Assembly: GCA_002427995.1 (NCBI GenBank)
Contig: DIZV01000141.1
Coordinates: 22,904-31,387, forward strand
Origin: Chloroflexi bacterium UBA6019
GTDB taxonomy: Bacteria; Chloroflexota; Dormibacteria; Dormibacterales; Dormibacteraceae
Reading direction: 5' to 3'
DNA length: 8,484 nucleotides
Shown piece after piece: positions 1 through 6,354 of the stretch. The notes under the pieces were generated by a model. It was not told the origin of the DNA, ran no database searches, and saw only the letters and a list, made by a program, of their open reading frames with translations. The first letter of the stretch is position 1. Every line of letters starts with the position of its first letter. Made by a program: the position numbers and the translations under genes.

Positions 1-123
1 CAGCGCTACCAGTACCCCCACCTGATCGAGTTCGTGGCCGATCTCCCCAAGACCCTGACGGGGAAGATCCAGCGTTACAAGCTGCGCGAGGCAGACGTCC
101 TGGCTCCGTCCAGCCAGGCCTAG
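1..123 (+). CDS. Acyl-CoA synthetase (AMP-forming), C-terminal end only
   Basis: The window opens inside this gene; only the last 40 residues and a TAG stop are present. The fragment contains PKTLTGKIQR (fragment residues 16-25), the A10 motif of the ANL superfamily of adenylate-forming enzymes. Its lysine after the glycine (fragment residue 22) is the residue that in this family contacts the acyl-adenylate during the first half-reaction. A preceding hydrophobic strand (HLIEFVADLP) and a following short helix (YKLREADVL) are the usual end of the mobile C-terminal subdomain. Such enzymes activate a carboxylic acid with ATP and transfer it to CoA in the cytoplasm; acyl-CoA, benzoate-CoA and acetyl/propionyl-CoA ligases all end like this, so the substrate cannot be given. 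The stop codon overlaps the stop of the convergent deacetylase gene, so no intergenic terminator fits here. Confidence 0.85.
   Translation, partial: QRYQYPHLIEFVADLPKTLTGKIQRYKLREADVLAPSSQA
120..123. other. Shared palindromic stop CTAG of two convergent genes
   Basis: The tetranucleotide CTAG gives TAG on the + strand (121-123, end of the acyl-CoA synthetase) and TAG on the minus strand (122-120, end of the deacetylase). The two reading frames therefore overlap by three bases, and no spacer or hairpin terminator lies between the converging genes. Confidence 0.9.
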
Positions 124-857
124 GCGAGCTCGGGGAAGATTTCGCCGGCGGCGTGGATCGCCGTGCCCTGGACTCGGACATAGGCGTTGCGCGCGAACCA
201 ACGGAAGGCTTCGTCCTCGCCCAGCATGGCCTGGTACATCTGGTTCAGCTGGCTGGCGTGACACTCAACCGCCCGCCGGACCCGCGCGTACTCGACGGCT
301 GTCGGCTCGAAGACGATGTCGACCCGGTCCACCGGCGTGAGCCGCATCCCCTCCCCCGGCATGGCGATCGCCAGCCACGCCTCGAAAGCAGCGGCCGCCA
401 GCGAGTCGACGGCCAGGTGGTAAAGAGTCCGGCCGCTGCCTGCGAGCGCGGTGTCGGTACAGGCGCCGACGGCGATATGGTCGGGGTGGCCGTAGGCGCC
501 GTCCGGCCCCCAGCCGCAGACGACCGCCGGGTCCAGCCGTCGAACTGAGGCTTCGATACGGGCGGTGAGCTCCCCGAGGTCGCAGCCGGCGACAGCGCCG
601 TCCGGATAGTCCCAGAGCTCGACCCCGGCGAGGCCGAGTACCGCCGCCGCTCGTTCCAGCTCACCGGCGCGGATGTCGGCAAGCTCCTCCGGTCGCCGTC
701 CCTCCGGCAAACCGTTCCAGCCCGCGCCGCCCCGGGTGGCGCAGAGGAGATGGACCTCGCAGCCGGACGCCACGTGGCGGAGGATGGCGGTGCCGTTGCC
801 CATCGACTCGTCGTCGGGATGGGCGGTGACGAGCAGGAGACGGCGCTTGCGGGTCAG
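120..857 (-). CDS. PIG-L/LmbE family zinc-dependent deacetylase, probable CTG start
   Basis: This is a cytoplasmic N-deacetylase of the PIG-L/LmbE fold, the family of MshB (mycothiol) and BshB (bacillithiol), which remove N-acetyl groups from GlcNAc-type or related substrates. Counting from CTG at 857, the protein has 245 residues. AHPDDES lies at residues 12-18 and GHPDH at 123-127, giving predicted zinc ligands His13, Asp16 and His127 and catalytic base Asp15. The first ATG (803) lies after the HPDD motif, so it cannot be the true start of an active enzyme. Between the upstream in-frame stop (TGA, 918-920) and the motif there is no ATG, GTG or TTG. CTG at 857 overlaps the aminotransferase TGA as CTGA, mimicking ATGA/GTGA translational coupling. 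It is second in a two-gene minus-strand operon. Substrate unknown; no thiol-biosynthesis neighbour is visible. Family assignment is sure, exact start is inferred. Confidence 0.88.
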   Translation of the reverse strand: MTRKRRLLLVTAHPDDESMGNGTAILRHVASGCEVHLLCATRGGAGWNGLPEGRRPEELADIRAGELERAAAVLGLAGVELWDYPDGAVAGCDLGELTARIEASVRRLDPAVVCGWGPDGAYGHPDHIAVGACTDTALAGSGRTLYHLAVDSLAAAAFEAWLAIAMPGEGMRLTPVDRVDIVFEPTAVEYARVRRAVECHASQLNQMYQAMLGEDEAFRWFARNAYVRVQGTAIHAAGEIFPELA

Positions 858-2032
858 GTCCGCGTCGCGGCGGCGTCGAGGGCCAGGCGAAAGCCCTCGA
901 TGCCGCGCTCCACCATCTCATCGTTGGCGGTGAGGGAGATCCGAAACCAGCCCGGGACCTCGACCACAGTCCCCGGCAGGACCAGCACCCCGTGGCGGCG
1001 CAGCAGCCGGCTGAACTCGAGGTCGTCGGGGATCGGCGAGCGGACCATGGTGTAGAAGGTCCCCTCCGGCAGCGACGTCTGGTAGCCCATCTCGAGCAGC
1101 GCGGGAACCAGCCGGTCGCGTCGGCGTTGGAGCGCCGCCATGTCGATCGAGAGCTTCTCCAGCCTCGGCAGCGCGTACTGGAGATCGGCGTTGGCGAAGG
1201 CAAAGCCGGTCATGATCTGCGCGAGCATCAGGCTGTCCCGCAGCGCGGGGGCGTCGGGCATGTCCGGCGCCAGCGCGATGTAGCCGATCCGCATCCCCGG
1301 CGCCAGCAGTGTCTTGGCGTAGGAATACAGGAGCAGGGTCGCCGGGTAGTGCGCGGCAGGTGAGGTGAAGGTCCTCCCGTCAAAGAGGATTCGGTTATAC
1401 GGCTCGTCGGAGAGCAGGTGGATGGTGCGGCCGTGGCGCCGGGAGGCCTCGGCCAGGACGTCCGCCAGCCCCTGCAGCTGCTCTGGCGGGTAGACCCGTC
1501 CGGTCGGGTTGTGGGGCGTGTTGACCAGCACCGCGGCAGTGCGCGCGGTGATCGCAGCCGCGATCGCTTCCGAGTCAAGATCGAAGGCAGGAGGCCGCAG
1601 GCCGACCCGGACCGGGTCCGCCCCGACGGCGAGGATCAGCGCCTCGTAGAAGAACCAGGGCGGCGAGATGAAGATGACCTCGTCGCCGGGCCCTGCCAGG
1701 GTCCGGAGCGAAGTGGCGATGGCGCCGAATCCGCCATTGGTGACCATCACGTCCTCCGGTCGGACGGCGATGCCAAGCCGGGATTGGATGCCGGCGGCGA
1801 TCGTCCGTTGCGAGGAGTCCTCGTTCAACTTGTAGGCGAACCAGTTCTTGTCCTTCGGTTCGAGCACGTCGCGAAGGGCGGTCACCAGCTCCGGAAGTGG
1901 CATTTCCTGGGGGTTGCCGATGGCGAAGTTGGCAACGCTGGGGTCCGCACCCATCCGTGTCATCTCGGGGTCGAGCAGGAAGGCCAGCGTCGGGCCCATG
2001 ACGGCAGCGATCTTCGGCATGACGCTCGGCAT
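854..2032 (-). CDS. PLP-dependent aminotransferase, class I/II (fold type I)
   Basis: This 392-residue cytoplasmic enzyme swaps an amino group between an amino acid and a 2-oxoacid using pyridoxal phosphate. The visible active-site signature is complete: NPTG with Asn175, SDEPYNR with Asp209 and Tyr212, SYAK with the Schiff-base Lys240, Arg248 in GMRIGY, and Arg364 in WFRISL, which binds the substrate carboxylate. Length is normal for the family (about 380-410). An open frame continues upstream to 2212, but ATG at 2032 is the start: a near-perfect Shine-Dalgarno GGAGGAGG (2040-2047) sits 7 nt ahead of it, and the extra 60 residues are low-complexity antisense of leuB. The gene is divergent from the leu-type operon with a shared control region, so the final transamination of 2-oxoisocaproate to leucine is an attractive role. 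Aspartate, aromatic or aminoadipate specificity cannot be excluded. The next gene follows with a 4-nt overlap. Confidence 0.9.
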   Translation of the reverse strand: MPSVMPKIAAVMGPTLAFLLDPEMTRMGADPSVANFAIGNPQEMPLPELVTALRDVLEPKDKNWFAYKLNEDSSQRTIAAGIQSRLGIAVRPEDVMVTNGGFGAIATSLRTLAGPGDEVIFISPPWFFYEALILAVGADPVRVGLRPPAFDLDSEAIAAAITARTAAVLVNTPHNPTGRVYPPEQLQGLADVLAEASRRHGRTIHLLSDEPYNRILFDGRTFTSPAAHYPATLLLYSYAKTLLAPGMRIGYIALAPDMPDAPALRDSLMLAQIMTGFAFANADLQYALPRLEKLSIDMAALQRRRDRLVPALLEMGYQTSLPEGTFYTMVRSPIPDDLEFSRLLRRHGVLVLPGTVVEVPGWFRISLTANDEMVERGIEGFRLALDAAATRT

Positions 2033-2039
2033 GTCGTTT

Positions 2040-2047
2040 CCTCCTCC
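2040..2047 (-). promoter_or_regulatory. Strong ribosome binding site of the aminotransferase
   Basis: On the minus strand the sequence reads GGAGGAGG, then a 7-nt A-rich spacer, then ATG (2032-2030). This is the best Shine-Dalgarno match in the window. It fixes the start against the longer open frame reaching 2212. Confidence 0.85.
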
Positions 2048-2057
2048 GACGCTTCCC

Positions 2058-2087
2058 CAACAGCTCGCGCTGCCGGGACTATAGCCT
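2058..2087 (+). promoter_or_regulatory. Putative promoter of the leuB-leuC-leuD-leuA operon
   Basis: TAGCCT (2082-2087; TATAGC at 2080-2085 is an alternative register) fits a TAnnnT -10 box. CAAC at 2058-2061 lies near the -35 position. The TTG start codon is at 2097, only 10 nt after the box, so the mRNA would have almost no leader. No leader peptide with leucine codons, T-box or hairpin attenuator fits in the 64-bp gap (2033-2096), so leucine control by attenuation is not seen here. A similar arrangement (TAGCCT, then 10 nt, then ATG) precedes the gene at 8099. Confidence 0.4.
2078..2083 (-). promoter_or_regulatory. Putative -10 element (TATAGT) for the aminotransferase-deacetylase operon
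   Basis: On the minus strand TATAGT differs by one base from the sigma70-type -10 consensus. Transcription would begin roughly at 2071, leaving a leader of about 40 nt that contains the GGAGGAGG ribosome binding site. No good -35 hexamer is seen at the expected distance, where it would lie inside the leuB start region. The element overlaps the + strand -10 box, so the two promoters probably share DNA. Confidence 0.45.
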
Positions 2088-2096
2088 TTAGGCACC

Positions 2097-3128
2097 TTGC
2101 CGAAACACATCGCGGTCGTCCCCGGCGACGGCGCCGGAAAAGAGGTCGTCCCGGAGGCGGTAAAAGTCCTCGGCGCAGTCGGAGTCGAGCTCGAGTTGGA
2201 GGACTTCGACATCGGTGCTGACCGCTACCTGGCGACCGGAGTCGCCCTCGACGACGCAACCTTCGAGCAGCTCAAGGCGGCCGACGCGGTCCTTTTCGGC
2301 GCCGTCGGCGATCCCCGGGTCGACGAGCACTACGCGGCCAGCGTGCTGCTCCGGATGCGCTTCGAGATGGACCTCTGGGCGAACCTGCGGCCCGCCCGGC
2401 TCTACGACGCGCGCCTCTCGCCGCTCCGCGACGAGAAGCTGCGCGAGGTCGACCTCCTGGTCGTCCGCGAGAACACCGAGGGGATCTACGTCGGCGCCGG
2501 TGGCCGCTTCAAGAAGGGCACGCCGGACGAGGTCGCGATCCAGGAGGACGTCAACACCTACAAGGGCGTCAACCGAATCCTCGAGCATGCCTTCACCCGA
2601 GCCCGGCGGGAGGTCTGCATGGTCGACAAGTCGAACGCCATGGGCCACGCGGGCGGGCTCTGGCAGTCGCGCTGGAAGGCGCTCGCTCCTGCCCACCCGG
2701 GGCTGGCGACGCGGCACCTCTACTGCGATGCCTGCACGATGGAGCTGGTCCGTGATCCCTCGCAATTCGATGTGATCGTCTCCGGGAACCTCTTCGGCGA
2801 CCTGCTCAGCGACCTCTCCGCCCAGCTGATCGGCGGGATGGGGATCGCGCCCAGCGCGAACGTCAACCCCGACAACGGCAAGGGATTGTTCGAGCCCGTC
2901 CACGGCTCCGCTCCGAAGCTGGCCGGGCGCGGCATCGTCAACCCACTTGGGGCGATACTGAGCGCGGGGATGATGCTCTCGCACCTCGGCTTCCAGGCCG
3001 AGGCCGAGACGATCGAGAACGCGGTCGTCGCCGCCATCCGCGCCGGCGAGTGCACCCGCGACATCGGCGGCGACCTGTCCACGGCGGCGGCCGGCGACGC
3101 GGTCGTGAAGCACCTGAAGGGGACTTAG
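2097..3128 (+). CDS. leuB: 3-isopropylmalate dehydrogenase-type beta-decarboxylating dehydrogenase
   Basis: This 343-residue cytoplasmic enzyme of the isocitrate/isopropylmalate dehydrogenase family would oxidise and decarboxylate 3-isopropylmalate to 2-oxoisocaproate. The Mg/substrate site is intact: Arg88, Arg98, Arg124, Tyr131, Lys178, Asp211, Asp235 and Asp239. Leu84 aligns with the leucine that touches the isopropyl group in Thermus LeuB (Asn in isocitrate dehydrogenase), which favours isopropylmalate. Oddities: the loop reads RENTEGIYVG, as in homoisocitrate/isocitrate-type enzymes rather than RELTGGIYFG, and the coenzyme loop is HGSAPKLAG with Lys274 where NAD-dependent LeuB has Asp. 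That pattern resembles NADP-dependent isocitrate dehydrogenase. The start is TTG at 2097, giving the expected PKHIAVVPGDG N-terminus; the Shine-Dalgarno is weak (AGG), consistent with a near-leaderless mRNA. It is the first gene of the operon, 3 nt before leuC. Family certain; substrate likely; cofactor open. Confidence 0.88.
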   Translation: MPKHIAVVPGDGAGKEVVPEAVKVLGAVGVELELEDFDIGADRYLATGVALDDATFEQLKAADAVLFGAVGDPRVDEHYAASVLLRMRFEMDLWANLRPARLYDARLSPLRDEKLREVDLLVVRENTEGIYVGAGGRFKKGTPDEVAIQEDVNTYKGVNRILEHAFTRARREVCMVDKSNAMGHAGGLWQSRWKALAPAHPGLATRHLYCDACTMELVRDPSQFDVIVSGNLFGDLLSDLSAQLIGGMGIAPSANVNPDNGKGLFEPVHGSAPKLAGRGIVNPLGAILSAGMMLSHLGFQAEAETIENAVVAAIRAGECTRDIGGDLSTAAAGDAVVKHLKGT

Positions 3129-3131
3129 CGA

Positions 3132-4418
3132 ATGGGAATGAACATGACCGAGAAGATCCTCGCCCGGGGCGCGGGACGGGAGTCGGTCAAACCAGGCGAC
3201 CTGCTCCTGGCGAAGGTCGACTTCGCGATGGGCCACGACCTGACGATCCCGCCCGCCTCCAAGATCATGCGCGAGCAGATGGGCGCAACCCGGGTCTGGG
3301 ACCCCGAGCGCCTGGCTGTCGTCCAGGACCATTTCCAGCCGGCCAAGGACACCGCCTCGGCGGCGCTCGGCAAGACGACCCGGGATTGGGCCCGGGCGAT
3401 GGGCATCAAGTGGTACTTCGAGGTCGGCGACGGCGGCATCTGCCACACCGTCCTGCCCGAGCGGGGCCTGGTCCTGCCCGGTGAGCTGATCGTCGGCGCC
3501 GATTCGCACAGCTGCACCTACGGCGCGCTCAACAACTTCGCCACGGGCGTCGGATCGACCGACCTCGCCTGCGTGCTTTCGCTCGGCGAGCTCTGGTTCC
3601 GGGTCCCCGAGACGCTCAAGTTCGTCTACCACAACCGGCTCTCGGAGTGGGTCGAGGCGAAAGATCTGATCCTGGCCGTGATTGGCCACCTCACCGTCGA
3701 CGGGGCGCGTTCAAAGGCGATGGAGCACACCGGGGAGGCGCTCAAGCACATCGACATGGAGGGCCGCCTGACGATGACCAACATGGCAATCGAAGCCGGC
3801 GCCAAGAACGGGATCATGGAGTACGACGAGGTCACCGAGGCCTTCCTCAAGGGAATCGCGAAGCGGCCCTATACCCCGGTCTCCTCCGACCCCGACGCCG
3901 CCTACGAGAAGGTGTTCGAGTTCGACGCGGAGAAGGTCGAGCTCTCCGTCGCCAAGCCGATGTCGCCCGACGCCTATGCGCCGCTCAGCGAGGTGATCGG
4001 GACCAAGCTCGACCAGGTCTTCATCGGCTCCTGCACCAACAGCCGGATCGGCGATCTCCGCCGCGCCGCGGCGGTTCTGAAGGGCCGCCGCGTGCACCCC
4101 CACACCCGGCTCCTGATCACGCCCAGCTCGACCGAGACCGCCCGTATGGCGGAGCGCGAGGGCCTGATCCGGATCTTCTACGACGCCGGGGCCTCCTGGA
4201 CCGTGTCGACCTGCGGCGCCTGCCTCGGCGGCCACATGGGCGTGCTGGGCGAGGGCGAGACCTGCCTCAGCACCACCAACCGCAACTTCCCCGGCCGGAT
4301 GGGGCATCCGAAGGCCCTCGTCTACCTCTCCAACCCGGTCGTGGCGGCCGCGTCCGCGGTGGCCGGGGAGATCATCCACCCGGCGGAGATCATGAAGCGC
4401 GCGCCGGTGGCGGTATGA
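3132..4418 (+). CDS. leuC: 3-isopropylmalate dehydratase large subunit (HacA/archaeal-type LeuC)
   Basis: This is the catalytic Fe-S subunit (428 residues) of the two-subunit aconitase-family enzyme that isomerises 2-isopropylmalate to 3-isopropylmalate by dehydration and rehydration. The three [4Fe-4S] cysteine ligands are visible: Cys301 in IGSCTNSR, and Cys361 and Cys364 in STCGACLGG. GADSHSCTYGALNNF carries the conserved active-site His/Ser region. At 428 residues it belongs to the shorter HacA/archaeal-type branch rather than the roughly 465-residue E. coli type. That branch also contains homoaconitases and methanogen homologues, so the substrate rests on neighbours. ATG 3132 has a good Shine-Dalgarno, AAGGGGA (3117-3123), 8 nt upstream; ATGs at 3138 and 3144 are weaker alternatives. 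The stop overlaps the leuD start (ATGA), indicating coupled synthesis of the two subunits. Confidence 0.93.
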   Translation: MGMNMTEKILARGAGRESVKPGDLLLAKVDFAMGHDLTIPPASKIMREQMGATRVWDPERLAVVQDHFQPAKDTASAALGKTTRDWARAMGIKWYFEVGDGGICHTVLPERGLVLPGELIVGADSHSCTYGALNNFATGVGSTDLACVLSLGELWFRVPETLKFVYHNRLSEWVEAKDLILAVIGHLTVDGARSKAMEHTGEALKHIDMEGRLTMTNMAIEAGAKNGIMEYDEVTEAFLKGIAKRPYTPVSSDPDAAYEKVFEFDAEKVELSVAKPMSPDAYAPLSEVIGTKLDQVFIGSCTNSRIGDLRRAAAVLKGRRVHPHTRLLITPSSTETARMAEREGLIRIFYDAGASWTVSTCGACLGGHMGVLGEGETCLSTTNRNFPGRMGHPKALVYLSNPVVAAASAVAGEIIHPAEIMKRAPVAV

Positions 4419-4957
4419 CCGCCGAGCGAGGGCTGGTGCTGCGCGGCAACAGCTGGAAGTTTGGCGACAACGTCGACACCGACCAGATCATCCCGGCCCG
4501 CTACGCCATCTACTCGATGGACGAGAAGGTCCTCGGCGAGCACGCAATGGAGGACGTGCCCGACAACGCCGGGTGGTCGAAGAAGGTGCTGGCGGGAGAC
4601 ATCCTGGTCGCCGGGTCCAACTTCGGCTGCGGATCCTCGCGGGAGATCGCTCCGGTCGCGATCCGGGCGGCCGGCATCAGCGCCGTGATCGCCGACTCCT
4701 TCGCCCGGATCTTCTTTCGGAACGCGATCAACATCGGCTACCCGATCCTCCAGTGCCCTCAGGCGGCGGAGGCTGTCCGGCAGGGCGACCAGCTCGAGAT
4801 CGACCTCGAGGAAGGGATCATCAAGAACCTGACCCAGGGCGACGAGTACCGCGCCGACGCCTTCCCCGAGTTCATGACCGAACTCATCCACATGGGAGGC
4901 CTGGCGCCCTGGGTCCGCAAGCGGCTGGCTGAGAAGGAAGCAGCGCGCTCGCGGTGA
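4415..4957 (+). CDS. leuD: 3-isopropylmalate dehydratase small subunit
   Basis: This 180-residue swivelling-domain subunit partners with LeuC and closes the active site over the substrate. The N-terminal WKFGDNVDTDQIIPARY (residues 14-30) is the family signature, followed by the specificity loop (about 30-40). GCGSSRE (71-77) holds the conserved Ser/Arg cluster, and SFARIFFRNAINIGYP (95-110) is the standard core helix. The length fits the LeuD/HacB range (about 160-200). ATG 4415 overlaps the leuC stop by 4 nt (ATGA), and its own stop overlaps the next start (GTGA), so leuC, leuD and leuA are tightly coupled. Only a short purine patch (GGTGG, 4406-4410) precedes the start, which fits reinitiation by coupled ribosomes. 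The loop reads ARYAIYS; I cannot assign isopropylmalate versus homoaconitate preference from it with certainty. Confidence 0.93.
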   Translation: MTAERGLVLRGNSWKFGDNVDTDQIIPARYAIYSMDEKVLGEHAMEDVPDNAGWSKKVLAGDILVAGSNFGCGSSREIAPVAIRAAGISAVIADSFARIFFRNAINIGYPILQCPQAAEAVRQGDQLEIDLEEGIIKNLTQGDEYRADAFPEFMTELIHMGGLAPWVRKRLAEKEAARSR

Positions 4958-6339
4958 GCGACGGGCCGGTTGAACTTCAGGAGCCGCTGGAAGAGCTGGC
5001 CCGTGACCCGCGCCGCTTCTCCCACGACCTCGTCTTCCCGCCCACCGCACGGATCCGCGTCTACGACGACACCCTGCGCGACGGCGAGCAGATGCCCGGA
5101 GTCGCCTTCAGCCCCCACGACAAATACGAGCTCGCCCGGGCGCTGAGCGACATCGGCGTCCACATCATGGACGTCGGTTTTCCGGCTGTGGGCGGCAGCG
5201 AGCGGGAGACCCTGAAGCTGGTGCTGGAGGGGAAGCGGCGGGGCGAGCTCCGGGAGGACCTCGAGGTCCTCTGCATGATGCGCTCGAACCCGTCCGACAT
5301 CGACGCGACCTTCCGCGTCATGGACGAGCTCGGGCATCCACGCGATTCGGTCACCTATTTCATCTTCTCGAGCGCGTCCGACCTGCACGTGAAGTACAAG
5401 CTGGGACGGACCCTGCTCGCCCGGGAGGGGATCCCGGCGAGCGAATGGCTGGAGCTGCCGGTCAGCTTCTACCGGGACGCCAATCTCCGGATGATGTGCG
5501 AGGCGATCGCCTATGCGAAGGCCCAGGGGGCGATGGAGATCGAGTTCGGCGGTGAGGACGGGTCTCGCGCCGATGTTGGCTACATCGCCGAGATCCACCG
5601 CGAGGGACTCAAGGCCGGCGGCACCCGGCCGAGCACGCCCGACACCGTCGGCTGTTACTCACCCTTCGCCGTCCGCGAGTACATCCCGGCGATCAAGGCG
5701 GCGGCGCCCGACGCGCCGCTGGTGGTTCATTTCCACAACGACCTCGGTGTCGGCGCCTGGAACACCGTGATGGCGCTCGGGAGCGGGGCGGAGGTCTTCA
5801 CGACTTCCGTCAATGGCATCGGTGAGCGCACCGGCAACGCGCCCATGCACGAGGTGTTGCTCCAGCTCCGCTACCTGTTCGGGATCGAGATCCCCGGCTT
5901 CAAGTACGAGAAGCTGCGCGAGCTCGGCCACACCCTGGAGCGGCTGAGTGGGATCCCGATCCCGCCGACGGCGCCGGGGATCGGCTCCAACGTCTTCAGC
6001 CACGAGTCCGGCATCCATACCGCGGGGATGCTGATCCACCCGGCGATCTACCAGTTCATCCCGCCCGCCGACCTTGGTCAGGAAATCCGCTACGTCTACG
6101 GCAAGCACTCCGGCGCGGTGGTGATCGAGCACGCTCTGAGGACGAACCACGTGCCCCATGACGCGGAGCTGGTGGCGCAGGTGATGACCGAGGTCAAGCG
6201 CCTCCGGGAGGAACGCGCCGCGCACGCCGATTTCGAGTCTTTCACCCGCGCCTACTACAACCACCTGGAGGGGATGGGCGTCAGCGAGGAGGAGGTGATC
6301 GAGATCGCCACCGCTCTCGCCAACACCCCGACCACCTGA
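4954..6339 (+). CDS. leuA: 2-isopropylmalate synthase-type DRE-TIM acyltransferase lacking the regulatory domain
   Basis: The enzyme (461 residues) would condense acetyl-CoA with 2-oxoisovalerate, the entry step of leucine synthesis. DTLRDGEQ (39-46) carries the catalytic Arg42 and metal ligand Asp39; HFHNDLG (259-265) supplies the two metal-binding histidines; GIGERTGN (288-295) is the classical second signature of the isopropylmalate/homocitrate synthase family. A helical subdomain with HESGIH (350-355) and GKHSG (383-387) follows the barrel. The chain ends there: the roughly 130-residue LeuA dimerisation/allosteric domain that binds leucine in classical LeuA is absent. Motifs are atypical (GGEDGSR where many LeuAs have a different ED motif; GVGAWNT after HNDLG), so homocitrate or citramalate synthase activity is possible. 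The neighbours leuB, leuC and leuD favour leucine. The GTG start overlaps the leuD stop (GTGA). Confidence 0.82.
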   Translation: MSDGPVELQEPLEELARDPRRFSHDLVFPPTARIRVYDDTLRDGEQMPGVAFSPHDKYELARALSDIGVHIMDVGFPAVGGSERETLKLVLEGKRRGELREDLEVLCMMRSNPSDIDATFRVMDELGHPRDSVTYFIFSSASDLHVKYKLGRTLLAREGIPASEWLELPVSFYRDANLRMMCEAIAYAKAQGAMEIEFGGEDGSRADVGYIAEIHREGLKAGGTRPSTPDTVGCYSPFAVREYIPAIKAAAPDAPLVVHFHNDLGVGAWNTVMALGSGAEVFTTSVNGIGERTGNAPMHEVLLQLRYLFGIEIPGFKYEKLRELGHTLERLSGIPIPPTAPGIGSNVFSHESGIHTAGMLIHPAIYQFIPPADLGQEIRYVYGKHSGAVVIEHALRTNHVPHDAELVAQVMTEVKRLREERAAHADFESFTRAYYNHLEGMGVSEEEVIEIATALANTPTT

Positions 6340-6354
6340 ATGGCCGGCTGTTAG

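Noticed and set aside
2033..2096. Leucine attenuator or T-box in the leu operon leader
   Set aside because: The gap is 64 bp with a probable transcription start a few bases before the start codon, so there is no space for a leader peptide or riboswitch fold.
2033..2212. N-terminal extension of the aminotransferase frame to an ATG at 2212
   Set aside because: The extra 60 residues are low-complexity Ser/Thr/Pro-rich antisense of leuB, while a GGAGGAGG ribosome binding site lies 7 nt before the ATG at 2032.
2088..3689. Long minus-strand open frame (533 codons) antisense to leuB and leuC
   Set aside because: It has no recognisable domain and is rich in Arg, Gly, Asp and Val as expected for the complement of GC-rich coding frames. 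Both overlapping + strand genes have complete catalytic motifs.
3647..4414. Upstream extension of the leuD frame through leuC
   Set aside because: The translated extension is Arg/Gly/Pro-rich noise in the wrong frame of leuC; homology to LeuD begins only after the ATGA overlap at 4415.
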